Shown here: positions 28,366 through 36,821 of the stretch, piece after piece
Position numbering within the stretch: the first letter of the stretch is position 1
How the letters are laid out: every line of letters starts with the position of its first letter
Assembly (NCBI RefSeq): GCF_022369515.1
Contig: NZ_CP059724.1
Span: 1,922,001-1,986,000, forward strand
Direction: 5' to 3'
Length of the DNA stretch: 64,000 bases
From: Paenibacillus sp. 19GGS1-52
Lineage (GTDB): Bacteria; Bacillota; Bacilli; Paenibacillales; Paenibacillaceae
The notes under the pieces: generated by a model
What the model was told of the DNA's origin: nothing
What the model saw: only the letters and a program-made list of their open reading frames with translations
Databases searched by the model: none
Made by a program: the position numbers and the translations under genes

Positions 28366-29316
28366 GTGAATGTCCTGGTTGTTTATATTGACTTGATTTT
28401 TGCCGCCAATTTGCTGATCGATGGAATCCTTTTATGGCTGACAGGCTGGCTGGTCAAGCTCAAAATGTCCTGGTGGCGACTGGTACTCTCGGCTCTAGTC
28501 GGTGCTCTCTACGTAGTAATGATGTTCGTACCGGAGCTGTCCTTCCTCTACACCTTCCTCATCAAGTTCGGTTTGTCGCTCTTTATGCTGTGGATTGCCT
28601 TTGGTTTTAGAAGTCTACAAAGCTACCTTCGCTCGCTTGGAGCTTTCTATATTATCAATTTTGCGGCGGCAGGCGGTATATTGGGCATTCACTATTTGCT
28701 GCAGAGCTCGGGGGATATTTGGAACGGCATAATGTTCACAGCTTCCGGGGGGCATGCCTACCGATTGCAAATCGGCTTTGGGTTTGTCCTGGTAATTATT
28801 CCCCTTGTGTTGGTCTGCTTCAGAGCAGTGCATTCCTCACGGATCAGAAGGGAACAGCTTGAATCCTACATCGGTGAGGTGATCGTAGAAATCGACGGGG
28901 TGACCGTTTCCTGTCCGGGACTGCTGGACACAGGCAACCGACTTTGTGATCCTTTGACCCGAATTCCGGTAATGGTCATGGAGGCATCTATCTGGGAGGG
29001 ATATCTTCCGGCTTCCTGGAAAGGGAGGCTGACTCAGGATGGAGCGGACAGACTTTTGCTGGAAACGGACGGGCAGTCTTTTGCTTGGCAGGACAGGATT
29101 CGGCTTGTGCCCTATAGAGGGATTAACCGTGGAGCATCCTTTATGCTCGCGCTGAAGCCTGACCTTGTGGTAATAAAGCTTGGTGAAGATACCTTTTATA
29201 ATAAAAGGGTGCTTATCGGGCTGGATGGCGGGACACTGTCGGGAGACGGTGCGTACCGGGCGGTCATACATCCTGATCTGGCCCAAAAGAACAGCGTCGA
29301 AGCGGTGCCTTCCTAA
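28366..29316 (+). CDS. spoIIGA: Sporulation sigma-E processing peptidase SpoIIGA
   Basis: Membrane-bound aspartic protease that cleaves pro-sigma-E in the mother cell. 316 aa: five hydrophobic helices in the first 160 residues, then a cytoplasmic retropepsin-like domain whose single DTG (LLDTGNRLCDP, Asp188) is the catalytic motif. GTG start with a weak ribosome-binding site (TAGGCAGG). Its substrate gene sigE follows, as in all endospore formers. Confidence 0.94.
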   Translation: MNVLVVYIDLIFAANLLIDGILLWLTGWLVKLKMSWWRLVLSALVGALYVVMMFVPELSFLYTFLIKFGLSLFMLWIAFGFRSLQSYLRSLGAFYIINFAAAGGILGIHYLLQSSGDIWNGIMFTASGGHAYRLQIGFGFVLVIIPLVLVCFRAVHSSRIRREQLESYIGEVIVEIDGVTVSCPGLLDTGNRLCDPLTRIPVMVMEASIWEGYLPASWKGRLTQDGADRLLLETDGQSFAWQDRIRLVPYRGINRGASFMLALKPDLVVIKLGEDTFYNKRVLIGLDGGTLSGDGAYRAVIHPDLAQKNSVEAVPS

Positions 29317-29392
29317 CAGGGCCTGTCGCTGAATGCGGGAATGGAAACTTCACACACGATGAACCGTGCACACTTCTGGAGGAGGAACAATA

Positions 29393-30112
29393 ATGGTCAA
29401 ATGGAAAATAGCGCTGCAGCTGCAATATTACCGTATGCTATTTTTGCTGGGTCTGAAGAGCCAGGAAATCTACTATATTGGCGGGAGCGAGGCTCTGCCA
29501 CCTCCGTTGACGCGGGAAGAAGAGGAATACCTGCTCCAACGGTTGTCTAGCGGTGACGCGGCCGTCCGGGCCATGCTGATCGAACGTAACCTGCGGCTGG
29601 TAGTATACATTGCCCGTAAATTTGAGAATACCGGCATCAACATTGAAGATCTTGTCTCCATTGGGGCAATTGGCTTGATAAAGGCAGTCAATACGTTTGA
29701 TCCTGAGAAAAAAATCAAGCTGGCCACTTATGCTTCACGCTGCATCGAGAATGAAATCCTGATGTATCTGCGGCGCAATAGCAAGACGCGGAGCGAGGTT
29801 TCTTTTGATGAACCGCTTAATATCGATTGGGATGGCAATGAATTATTGCTCTCAGATGTTCTGGGAACAGAGAATGACACGATTTATCGCAACATTGAGG
29901 AGCAGGTGGATCGCAAGCTGCTGCAGAAAGCGCTAGAGAAGCTGAGTGAACGGGAAAGACTCATTATGGAGCTGCGTTTCGGGCTGCGCGGAGGCGAGGA
30001 AAAGACACAAAAGGATGTTGCGGATCTGCTCGGTATATCCCAATCCTATATTTCCCGTCTGGAGAAAAGAATTATCAAGCGGCTGCGCAAGGAGTTCAAC
30101 AAGATGGTGTAA
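29393..30112 (+). CDS. sigE: RNA polymerase sigma-E (mother-cell, pro-protein)
   Basis: Early mother-cell sigma factor. From ATG 29393 (behind GGAGGA) the product is 239 aa, the B. subtilis length, with a hydrophobic pro-sequence ([20 protein letters not shown]) that SpoIIGA removes. Region 2 ([36 protein letters not shown]) and region 4 with a C-terminal helix-turn-helix ([20 protein letters not shown]) are intact. The frame stays open upstream to 29366, but without family sequence. Confidence 0.96.
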   Translation: MVKWKIALQLQYYRMLFLLGLKSQEIYYIGGSEALPPPLTREEEEYLLQRLSSGDAAVRAMLIERNLRLVVYIARKFENTGINIEDLVSIGAIGLIKAVNTFDPEKKIKLATYASRCIENEILMYLRRNSKTRSEVSFDEPLNIDWDGNELLLSDVLGTENDTIYRNIEEQVDRKLLQKALEKLSERERLIMELRFGLRGGEEKTQKDVADLLGISQSYISRLEKRIIKRLRKEFNKMV

Positions 30113-30127
30113 GTCGAAATGTTCAAG

Positions 30128-30155
30128 GAATAAAATGGCCACCCGGGGAGATAAT
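30128..30155 (+). promoter_or_regulatory. Candidate forespore (sigma-F/sigma-G) promoter of sigG
   Basis: GAATA (30128-30132), 14 bp, then GGAGATAAT (30147-30155). The -10 fits the sigma-F consensus GGNNANANT; the -35 fits the looser GHATR of sigma-G. sigG is known to be transcribed by sigma-F and then by its own product, so this is the expected kind of site 36 bp before the ATG. Confidence 0.5.
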
Positions 30156-30190
30156 GTACAGTAATGTTTCTCCTTGGGAGGTAAATCATC

Positions 30191-30973
30191 ATGACCCGAA
30201 ATAAAGTCGAGATTTGCGGTGTGGACACCGCTAAGTTGCCCGTTCTGACGAATGTGGAAATGAGGGCATTGTTCACTTCGCTGCAGCAGCAGGGCGAGCG
30301 ATCCGCCAGAGAGAAATTGGTAAACGGTAACTTGAGACTTGTTCTGAGCGTTATCCAGAGATTCAATAATCGGGGAGAGTTCGTTGACGATTTGTTTCAG
30401 GTAGGCTGTATTGGGCTGATGAAAGCCATCGATAATTTTGACTTATCGCAAAATGTTAAATTCTCTACCTATGCTGTGCCGATGATTATCGGTGAGATCC
30501 GCCGTTATCTACGTGACAACAACCCGATACGTGTATCGCGTTCACTGCGGGATATTGCCTACAAAGCACTGCAGGTACGCGACAGTCTAACTAATCAGAA
30601 TTCACGAGAGCCCACAATATTTGAAATATCAGAAGCGCTCGGCGTGCCAAAAGAAGATGTCGTATTTGCTCTTGATGCCATTCAGGACCCGGTCTCTTTA
30701 TTCGAACCGATATACCATGATGGTGGAGATCCAATCTATGTAATGGATCAGATTAGTGATGACAGGAATAAAGATGTTTCTTGGATCGAAGAAATTGCGT
30801 TGCGTGAAGCGATGCGCAAGCTGGGTCAACGTGAGAAACGGATTCTGTCCATGCGCTTTTTTGAAGGGAAAACCCAGATGGAGGTAGCGGATGAGATAGG
30901 CATTTCACAGGCCCAGGTCTCACGTCTTGAGAAATCGGCTATCCAGCAAATGCAGAAATATGTGAAGTCCTAA
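30191..30973 (+). CDS. sigG: RNA polymerase sigma-G (forespore)
   Basis: Late forespore sigma factor, 260 aa. It starts MTRNKVEICGVDTAKLPVL, the SigG-specific N-terminus, then region 2 (DLFQVGCIGLMKAIDNFDLS), region 3 and region 4 (MEVADEIGISQAQVSRLEKSAI). TTGGGAGGT precedes the ATG. Gene order spoIIGA-sigE-sigG is conserved in Bacillales. Confidence 0.96.
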   Translation: MTRNKVEICGVDTAKLPVLTNVEMRALFTSLQQQGERSAREKLVNGNLRLVLSVIQRFNNRGEFVDDLFQVGCIGLMKAIDNFDLSQNVKFSTYAVPMIIGEIRRYLRDNNPIRVSRSLRDIAYKALQVRDSLTNQNSREPTIFEISEALGVPKEDVVFALDAIQDPVSLFEPIYHDGGDPIYVMDQISDDRNKDVSWIEEIALREAMRKLGQREKRILSMRFFEGKTQMEVADEIGISQAQVSRLEKSAIQQMQKYVKS

Positions 30974-30988
30974 CCTGAACAAATTAAG

Positions 30989-31036
30989 AGGATACCTTGG
31001 GAGCCTACATAGTGGGGTTTCAGGGTATCCTTTTTT
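30989..31036 (+). terminator. Terminator after sigG
   Basis: AGGATACC and GGTATCCT form the stem around a loop of about 27 nt, followed by TTTTT. Confidence 0.8.
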
Positions 31037-31135
31037 AGGGAAGGGGATTTCAAAAATATAAATATTGTTCTGGTCTGTTGCCAAGCTCATCCCACATATA
31101 TTGGACTATAGGTCTGATTGTACAGGGGTGGTAAG

Positions 31136-31480
31136 GTGAACGAGGATTCCTTAGGGGCAGCCAAAAAAATGAAAATTTCTGATTTTCAGACTAAGGATGT
31201 TATCAATATTGTGGATGGCAAGCGGCTAGGTCAGATTAGTGATCTGGAGCTTGATCTGCGGCGCGGTGTCATTGATGCGATCGTCATTCCCGGCTATACC
31301 CGCTTTATGGGGTTGTTCGGAGGAGGTACGGATCTGATCATCCCATGGCGGAATATTGTCAAGATCGGTTCTGATGTAGTGCTGGTAAAGATTGAAGAGT
31401 CCAGAATGCCTCAGGCAGAAGGAGAACGGGAAACGATGTATCTGGAACGGGGAGACCGCAATGAACGGCGCACTTATTAA
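31136..31480 (+). CDS. ylmC: YlmC/YmxH family PRC-barrel sporulation-associated protein
   Basis: Small PRC-barrel protein (MKISDFQTKDVINIVDGKRLGQISDLELD, then IVIPGY and DLIIPWRNIVKIGSDVVLV). The molecular function is not known; the gene is conserved next to sigG in Bacillales. Start uncertain: GTG 31136 behind AGGGGTGGT gives 114 aa; ATG 31169 would begin at the usual family N-terminus but has a poor ribosome-binding site. Confidence 0.8.
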   Translation: MNEDSLGAAKKMKISDFQTKDVINIVDGKRLGQISDLELDLRRGVIDAIVIPGYTRFMGLFGGGTDLIIPWRNIVKIGSDVVLVKIEESRMPQAEGERETMYLERGDRNERRTY

Positions 31481-31500
31481 TTAGGTGCGTCTTTCTTTTG
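31469..31500 (+). terminator. Terminator overlapping the ylmC stop
   Basis: CGCAC and GTGCG pair around the TAA stop region, followed by TCTTTCTTTTG. Short stem, so moderate strength. Confidence 0.55.
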
Positions 31501-31506
31501 TTTATT

Positions 31507-31614
31507 CTTAAAATATAAGAAGTTATAGATTTCACTCGATAACTTATGCGTATATTTCTCGAAGAGACGGATACCCTCCATAAATGGACGGTGAAGCCGT
31601 TTCATCTTGTTTTG
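31507..31614 (+). repeat. Intergenic structured repeat, copy B
   Basis: Same order of parts as copy A: AAATATA, AAGTTAT, loop AGATTTCACTCG, ATAACTT, TATATTT (nested perfect hairpin), TCTCGAAGA, a second hairpin (TCCAT AA ATGGA with outer ACC/GGT), and GAAGCCGTTTCATCTTG. It lies between ylmC and ylmD. Confidence 0.75.
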
Positions 31615-31646
31615 TTCTTATGGTACACTTAAGCGGAGGTGAGGAT

Positions 31647-32504
31647 ATGGAACCGTTTGTACAGAGTGACGGGATGCCTCTGCTGCTTCGGCTGGAGCCG
31701 TGGTGTGCAGAGCACAATGGAATTACTGCGGGTTTGACTAGCAGACAGGGTGGGGCCGGCAAGGCACCGTATGACAGCCTGAATTGTGCATTTCATGTTG
31801 GGGATGCACCCGAAGATGTTCTGAGCAACCGGAGAACACTCGCTGAAAGCCTTGGGTTCACTCTCGACGCTTGGACATGCGGGGAACAAACTCATGGAAC
31901 AGAGATAGCGATAGTAAGGGAAGCGGACCGTGGACGCGGAAGCAAGGACCGAGCCTCAGCTTTTCAGGCAACGGATGGCTTGCTTACTAATGTTCCAGGT
32001 GTGCTGCTTACTTCCTTTTATGCGGATTGTGTGCCGCTTTATTTTTATGATCCGCTCCACGGTGTCGTGGGTCTGGCACATGCAGGTTGGAAAGGTACGG
32101 TGGCTGAGATCGCTGCTGCTATGGTTAAGGCAATGGAGATAAACTTTGGTAGTCATCCAACTAATATCCTAGCTGCCATTGGACCATCTATTGGCGAATG
32201 CTGCTATGAAGTTGATGATTATGTGATGAAGCACGTTCACCGCCTGGAGGACGATTTGGCTAAGCATATAGAAATAGGGAATAGCACGGACTTATACGAA
32301 AAATCAGACGCAGATGAAAGTAAAACCATGCTGAACTTGAAAGAAATGAATCAACGCATTATGATAAAAGCAGGAATATTGCCGACTCATATCGAATGTA
32401 CAACATGGTGTACAAGCTGTAATCCTAATTTGTTTTTTTCCTATCGCAAAGAAAATGGAATTACAGGCAGAATGACAAGCTGGATCGGAATAAAGGAGAG
32501 TTGA
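31647..32504 (+). CDS. ylmD: YlmD/PgeF family laccase-domain purine nucleoside phosphorylase
   Basis: Member of the multicopper-polyphenol-oxidoreductase (DUF152/PgeF) family, enzymes shown to act on purine nucleosides. 285 aa with the metal-site motifs TFxxDCVP-like (SFYADCVP, near residue 128), GLAHAGWKGT (near 151) and the C-terminal CTWCTSCNPNLFFSYR. ATG 31647 follows GGAGGTGAGG; the longer frame to 31584 runs into repeat B and is not used. First of the ylmD-ylmE-sepF-ylmG-ylmH run. Confidence 0.9.
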   Translation: MEPFVQSDGMPLLLRLEPWCAEHNGITAGLTSRQGGAGKAPYDSLNCAFHVGDAPEDVLSNRRTLAESLGFTLDAWTCGEQTHGTEIAIVREADRGRGSKDRASAFQATDGLLTNVPGVLLTSFYADCVPLYFYDPLHGVVGLAHAGWKGTVAEIAAAMVKAMEINFGSHPTNILAAIGPSIGECCYEVDDYVMKHVHRLEDDLAKHIEIGNSTDLYEKSDADESKTMLNLKEMNQRIMIKAGILPTHIECTTWCTSCNPNLFFSYRKENGITGRMTSWIGIKES

Positions 32505-32507
32505 AAG

Positions 32508-33203
32508 TTGGCTTTAACACTGCAGGAAAGAATGCTTGAGGTAGAGGAACGTGTAGCACGAGCTTGTGCGGCAAGCGGCCGGAATCGAAGTGACGTTCAT
32601 GTAATTGCAGTGACGAAATATGTTTCTCTGGAAACAGTATCCGCTGTGCTGGAAGCAGGCCTTATGCAGATTGCCGAAAGTCGCTGGCAGGATGCAGAAC
32701 GTAAATGGAAAGCCTTGGGAGACAAGGGAACCTGGCATTTTATCGGGCATTTGCAGACGAATAAGGTAAAGGACGTTATCGGCAAATTTCAATATATACA
32801 TTCTTTGGACCGCTTGTCTCTGGCGCAGGAGCTTCATAAGAAGGCGGAGGCCATCGAGCAAGATGTTCATGTGTTTCTTCAGGTGAATATATCAGGAGAA
32901 GATAGTAAATTTGGTTTGTCGCCTGAAGCCGTTCCGGGTTTCCTTCATGATATCGCCAGTCTGAACCGCGTGAAAGTAATCGGACTGATGACAATGGCGC
33001 CTTTTGAAGGTGATCCGGAGCTTACCCGTCCGGTATTTCGTGGACTCCGTGCACTGCGGGATGAGCTCAATCATCTTGCGCTGACCCCTGAGCCAATTAC
33101 AGAGCTGTCGATGGGCATGTCGAATGATTTTGAAGTGGCGATACAGGAAGGGGCCACCTGGGTACGCTTGGGAACGGTGTTAGTAGGCCACGAGGAGGGA
33201 TAG
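32508..33203 (+). CDS. ylmE: PLP-binding homeostasis protein YlmE/YggS
   Basis: Alanine-racemase-fold, single-domain PLP carrier that balances vitamin B6 and amino-acid pools. 231 aa; PLP lysine is Lys37 in VIAVTKYVS, and [14 protein letters not shown] and the C-terminal [13 protein letters not shown] are family signatures. TTG start 3 bp after ylmD, behind GGAGAG. Its TAG shares a base with the frame of sepF. Confidence 0.94.
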   Translation: MALTLQERMLEVEERVARACAASGRNRSDVHVIAVTKYVSLETVSAVLEAGLMQIAESRWQDAERKWKALGDKGTWHFIGHLQTNKVKDVIGKFQYIHSLDRLSLAQELHKKAEAIEQDVHVFLQVNISGEDSKFGLSPEAVPGFLHDIASLNRVKVIGLMTMAPFEGDPELTRPVFRGLRALRDELNHLALTPEPITELSMGMSNDFEVAIQEGATWVRLGTVLVGHEEG

Positions 33204-33205
33204 TG

Positions 33206-33649
33206 ATGGGCGTGATGAACCGATTTATGAGTTTTTTGGGCTTGCAGGAGGAAGAGGAAATTATTGAGCGGGAGCAAATTTCCCGTGATGAGGATGAATA
33301 CGAGCCGGCCTCTGTAGAAACGCGCAAGAATCAAAGGGCTAACGTCGTCAGCATCCATTCGCAAAAAAATGTGAAGGTTGTTCTTTACGAGCCCCGTTCC
33401 TACGATGAGGCTCAAGAAATAGCTGATCATCTCCGCTCACACCGGACAGTAGTCATAAATCTGCAGCGCGTGCGCAATGATCAAGCTATGAGAATTATTG
33501 ATTTTCTCAGTGGAACGGTTTATGCCCTTGGTGGAGGAATCTCCAAAATTGGGGGCAATATATTTATGTGCACGCCGGATACGGTTGAAATCCAAGGCTC
33601 TATTACCGAGATCCTGGGTGACGACCCAGACTATAACAGAATGAGGTGA
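33206..33649 (+). CDS. sepF: Cell division protein SepF
   Basis: Membrane anchor and septum-assembly factor that bundles FtsZ. 147 aa: an N-terminal amphipathic helix ([10 protein letters not shown]), an acidic linker, then the SepF core ([19 protein letters not shown] ... [17 protein letters not shown]). ATG 33206 follows AGGAGGG with 6-nt spacing; another in-frame ATG is at 33215. It complements the FtsZ, FtsA and DivIVA genes nearby. Confidence 0.95.
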   Translation: MGVMNRFMSFLGLQEEEEIIEREQISRDEDEYEPASVETRKNQRANVVSIHSQKNVKVVLYEPRSYDEAQEIADHLRSHRTVVINLQRVRNDQAMRIIDFLSGTVYALGGGISKIGGNIFMCTPDTVEIQGSITEILGDDPDYNRMR

Positions 33650-33656
33650 ACGGGTT

Positions 33657-33923
33657 TTGGACCAAATTAATTCAATTATCACGATACTATTCAACATTTA
33701 CTTTTACATGATCATCTTCTACGTACTTATGTCCTGGTTGCCCAATGTTCGTGATAACTTTATTGGAGAACTGCTCAGTAAGCTGGTAGAACCTTACTTG
33801 ACTCCATTTCGGAAGATCATTCCCCCGCTTTTTGGGACACTCGACATCTCTCCGATCGTTGCACTGATCGTATTGGAATTCGCAGCCAATGGACTTAAAT
33901 CTATATTGACCTATATTTTTTAG
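33657..33923 (+). CDS. ylmG: YggT/YlmG family membrane protein
   Basis: 88-aa protein with two hydrophobic helices (about residues 5-25 and 60-85) and the family motif LVEPYLTPFRKIIPP between them. The role is not settled in bacteria; the gene usually follows sepF. TTG start, behind GAGGTGAAC. Confidence 0.88.
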   Translation: MDQINSIITILFNIYFYMIIFYVLMSWLPNVRDNFIGELLSKLVEPYLTPFRKIIPPLFGTLDISPIVALIVLEFAANGLKSILTYIF

Positions 33924-33932
33924 GCTGACAGA

Positions 33933-34715
33933 ATGAAGAATGAAATTTACGGGCACTTTCATCCCGATGAACGGCAATTTGTGGACAAGGCTTGGGAATG
34001 GGTTACTCATGCAGGAGAGTATCACGAGACCAAGCTGACCGAATTTCTCGACCCCCGTCAAGGTTATATTTTGCAGAGCCTGGTGAACCGACATCCAGAT
34101 GTTACGGTTAGATGGGAAGGCGGATCTGAGGGAGCCGAGCGTAAACGTGCGCTGGTAGCTCCGGATTACCGTGAGCTGGACAATGAGGATATGGAGCTGC
34201 GGGTGTTAGCGATAACCTCAGGTGAACAGAAATTTCTTGCACTTGAGCATAGCGATTATATGGGTTCCATTCTCGGACTAGGAATAAAAAGAGGTAAAAT
34301 CGGTGATATCCACGTTTTGGAAGACGGTTGCCATGTTGTTGTGGCCGCGGATATTGCTGATTATTTGGCTATGAATTTGACAGGTGTACACCGCATACAG
34401 GTTAGTACGGAGATATTGCCTCTTTCCTCCCTGCGCAGCAGCGAGGTGAAGCTGGAAACCATGGAATTGACTGCCGCTTCTTTGCGTTTGGATGGAATAG
34501 CCTCAGATGTTACACGGTTAAGCCGAAGTAAAATTCTGGTTCCGATTAAAGCGGGGCGTGTCCGGGTGAACTGGAAGGTGGAGGAAGATCCATCCTTCGG
34601 ACTTAAAGAAGGCGATATGGTCTCCATACAAGGGTTTGGCCGTTTCAAAGTGCTGGAGATCGGCAGTTTGACGAAAAAGGGCCGCTATCGGCTTATGGTT
34701 GGCAAATTTGTCTGA
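33933..34715 (+). CDS. ylmH: YlmH, S4-domain RNA-binding protein
   Basis: 260 aa with the YlmH N-terminal region (FVDKAWEWV, FLDPRQGYILQSL) and a C-terminal S4 RNA-binding domain (about residues 180-245: ASLRLDGIASDVTRLSRSKI, then GRVRVNWK). YlmH binds ribosomes or stalled 50S-tRNA complexes in Bacillus. It starts 9 bp after ylmG, with a poor ribosome-binding site, so coupled translation is likely. Confidence 0.92.
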   Translation: MKNEIYGHFHPDERQFVDKAWEWVTHAGEYHETKLTEFLDPRQGYILQSLVNRHPDVTVRWEGGSEGAERKRALVAPDYRELDNEDMELRVLAITSGEQKFLALEHSDYMGSILGLGIKRGKIGDIHVLEDGCHVVVAADIADYLAMNLTGVHRIQVSTEILPLSSLRSSEVKLETMELTAASLRLDGIASDVTRLSRSKILVPIKAGRVRVNWKVEEDPSFGLKEGDMVSIQGFGRFKVLEIGSLTKKGRYRLMVGKFV

Positions 34716-34890
34716 GTTCTTTGCAGGAATCAGGCTTAACTTGTCGAATTTGATTATCTCTGGGGAAGCAAACAATTGTGGAGCCGGACGCCGATACTTG
34801 TAGAAGAGGCCAACCATGTACAGCAGCAGCAGCAAAGTATATCGGCTTCAGGGACTTAAAGAGGTCCGAAATTTCTAGGAGGTGCACAGC

Positions 34891-35376
34891 ATGCCATTAA
34901 CACCGCTCGATATACATAACAAGGAGTTCTCCCGGAGACTTCGTGGTTATGATGAGGACGAAGTCAACGAATTTCTGGACCAAGTGATCAAGGATTATGA
35001 AATCGTCATCCGTGAGAACAAGGAAATGCACAATCAGCTTTTGACCATTCAAGAGCGACTCGATCATTTTGTGAATATTGAAGAGAGCTTATCGAAGACT
35101 ATCATTGTTGCTCAGGAAGCGGCAGATGATGTGAAGAGCAACTCCAAGAAGGAATCACAGCTGATCATTAAAGAAGCAGAGAAGAACGCTGACCGGATTA
35201 TTAACGAAGCGTTATCCAAATCCCGCAGGGTTGCTATAGAGACTGAAGAATTACGCAAACAAGCTTCCATCTACCGCACTCGCTTCCGTACTTTACTGGA
35301 AGCACAATTAGAGCTTTTGTCACAGGATGACTGGAATGCTCTGGAGAGTCGTGAGGTATCGGAGAACTCCCTCTAG
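34891..35376 (+). CDS. divIVA: Polar/septal coiled-coil protein DivIVA
   Basis: Membrane-curvature-binding coiled-coil protein that marks division sites and poles. 161 aa; the N-terminal lipid-binding motif LTPLDIHNKEFSRRLRGYDEDEVNEFLD is intact and is followed by a heptad-rich coiled coil. ATG 34891 follows TAGGAGGTG; the GTG at 34882 lies inside that ribosome-binding site. A CTTGTCGAA sequence, 8 of 9 to a Spo0A box, occurs at 34739-34747 upstream; its meaning is unclear. Confidence 0.94.
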   Translation: MPLTPLDIHNKEFSRRLRGYDEDEVNEFLDQVIKDYEIVIRENKEMHNQLLTIQERLDHFVNIEESLSKTIIVAQEAADDVKSNSKKESQLIIKEAEKNADRIINEALSKSRRVAIETEELRKQASIYRTRFRTLLEAQLELLSQDDWNALESREVSENSL

Positions 35377-35740
35377 ATACTATTACGGTACCCAAGTAAG
35401 CCAGAGGGGAAACCAGACTGTTCCTATGCCTGAACAACTGCTTGAGCAAGGGTGTTTTTGCTAAGACTCGGCAAGCTTGTCTAATTTAACAGCAATACAT
35501 GCTGCTAAATCATTGATATCATGCCTGATTCTCTATTTAACAGCATTTCATGCCTTTATTTTCATCTAGATTTAGGAAATGGGCTTCAAAGAGCCAAGTT
35601 AGAGGCAGAAATTCATGTTAATGAGTCTCTAAGTGATGTTTCCCTCTTAATTAACAGCATAATTTCATGTTATTTTATGTATTGAGACAACTTTTTCTGA
35701 TATGAAACTGTAGTCTTATGTTCATCTTGAACAATGGCTT
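35377..35740 (+). other. AT-rich gene-free stretch with three related AACAGCA...CATG motifs
   Basis: No credible frame. Three copies of TTAACAGCA followed after 3-6 nt by CATG stand at about 35485-35502, 35536-35552 and 35651-35669, each with T-rich flanks; the first is part of a near-palindrome (AGCAATACATGCTGCT). They lie upstream of the ileS promoter. Function unknown. Confidence 0.4.
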
Positions 35741-35746
35741 CGAGAG

Positions 35747-35775
35747 TTGACATTTAAGCCTAAAGAGTCTATAAA
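35747..35775 (+). promoter_or_regulatory. Sigma-A promoter of the ileS T-box transcript
   Basis: TTGACA (35747-35752), 17 bp, TATAAA (35770-35775): a near-consensus promoter. Transcription would start about 35782, just before T-box stem I. Confidence 0.85.
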
Positions 35776-35789
35776 TAGAACATATCTAT

Positions 35790-36098
35790 ACCATATTCAT
35801 ATGTATTCGATGACGGGACAAGTACGACAAGGTAACGTTCTCCAGAGAGTCGGCGATTGCTGAGAGCCGATTGTTCGCACCTACCGGAAGATCTTCCCCT
35901 AGAAGCTTAAGCTGAAGCGTTAACACGTGCGTAAGTTTAAGCCGTCCGCCGGACGTTACACCGGACCCGTGCAGATCTTTTGTGCGGAACTGAGATCGTG
36001 CTGAATACAATCCCCTTAAGGATGTGCTCATGCACAGAATTAGGGTGGTATCGCGAGCGTCGTCTCGCCCCTTTAGGGGCGGGGGGACGCTCGTTTTG
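35790..36098 (+). promoter_or_regulatory. T-box riboswitch (isoleucine type) controlling ileS
   Basis: Leader RNA that senses uncharged tRNA. Seen: the AGTA bulge (35820-35823), the distal stem-I AGAGAG ... GCTGAGAGCC elements (about 35846-35873), a candidate ATC (Ile) specifier at 35891-35893 in GAAGATCTTC, and the highly conserved T-box AGGGTGGTATCGCGA (36042-36056) that pairs with the tRNA acceptor end. The terminator stem GAGCGTC/GACGCTC (36055-36092) followed by TTTT completes it. The next gene is ileS, which supports the Ile assignment. An unusual 667-bp element separates this terminator from ileS. Confidence 0.92.
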
Positions 36099-36110
36099 GT
36101 TCGTAGGGAC

Positions 36111-36777
36111 ATCCCCCTAAATCCCCCTTACAAGGGGGACCCCAAGGGCAGCTGCCCTCTGGACACCCGCAAACTTGGTGGAATGAAGGACTGTGGCGGA
36201 AGGGAACTGATACGTGTGGCGGGGGAGCGGCCCTTCTTAGGCTCCCCTGGCGGGTTCGCCTGCGGGGCCTTCACTGTGAAGGGCAGGCGGGCGCTGCGCC
36301 AGCCCGCCCCCTGGCCCCCCGAGCTAGCGCTGCCCTGCGGGTTCGCGAGCTCGGGTGCCTGTAGTTCAAGGGCAGGCGGGCGCTGCGCCAGCCCACCCTC
36401 TGGCCCCCGAGCCAGCGCTGCCCTGCGGGTTCGCGAGCTCGGGTGCCTGTAGTTCAAGGGCCAGGCGGGCGCTGCGCCAGCCCGCCCCTGGCCCCCCGAG
36501 CCAGCGCTGCCCTAACGGGTTCGCGAGCTCGGGTGCCCTGTAGTTCAAGGGCCAGGCGGGCGCTGCGCAAGCCCGCCCTCTGGCCCCCGAGCCAGCGCTG
36601 CCCTAACGGGTTCGCGGCTCGGGTGCCTTAAGTAGAGCTTGCCGCTTGCGGCAGGGCGGGCATTACACCAAAAACAACATTAACCCGTCTCTCCCGAGTC
36701 CATCGACAACTTTCCGGGTGTCCAGAGGGCGGAGCCCTTGGGGCCCTCCCTTGGCTAAGGGAGGGTTTGGGAGGGAT
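36111..36777 (+). repeat. GC-rich repeat element with about 66-bp terminal inverted repeats
   Basis: Left end 36111-36176 and right end 36709-36777 are imperfect inverted copies: both read ATCCC, then an internal palindrome (CCCCCTTACAAGGGGG or CCCTCCCTTGGCTAAGGGAGGG), then CCCCAAGGGC and CCCTCTGGACACCCG. The interior holds four tandem units of 85-91 bp (from 36281, 36370, 36458, 36549) rich in GC. Overlapping open frames on both strands arise from the base composition. It looks like a non-autonomous mobile or palindromic element inside the untranslated leader of ileS. No target duplication was recognised. Confidence 0.75.
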
Positions 36778-36821
36778 CGAAAAAGGTTTAAAGAGACTAA
36801 ACCACGAAAGGATTTGAATCA

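Noticed and set aside
34739..34747. Spo0A-like box CTTGTCGAA upstream of divIVA
   Set aside because: A single 8-of-9 match with no clear promoter beside it; chance occurrence is likely.
35485..35669. CRISPR-like spacing of repeats
   Set aside because: Only three short degenerate motifs with unequal spacing; no CRISPR repeat or cas gene in the window.
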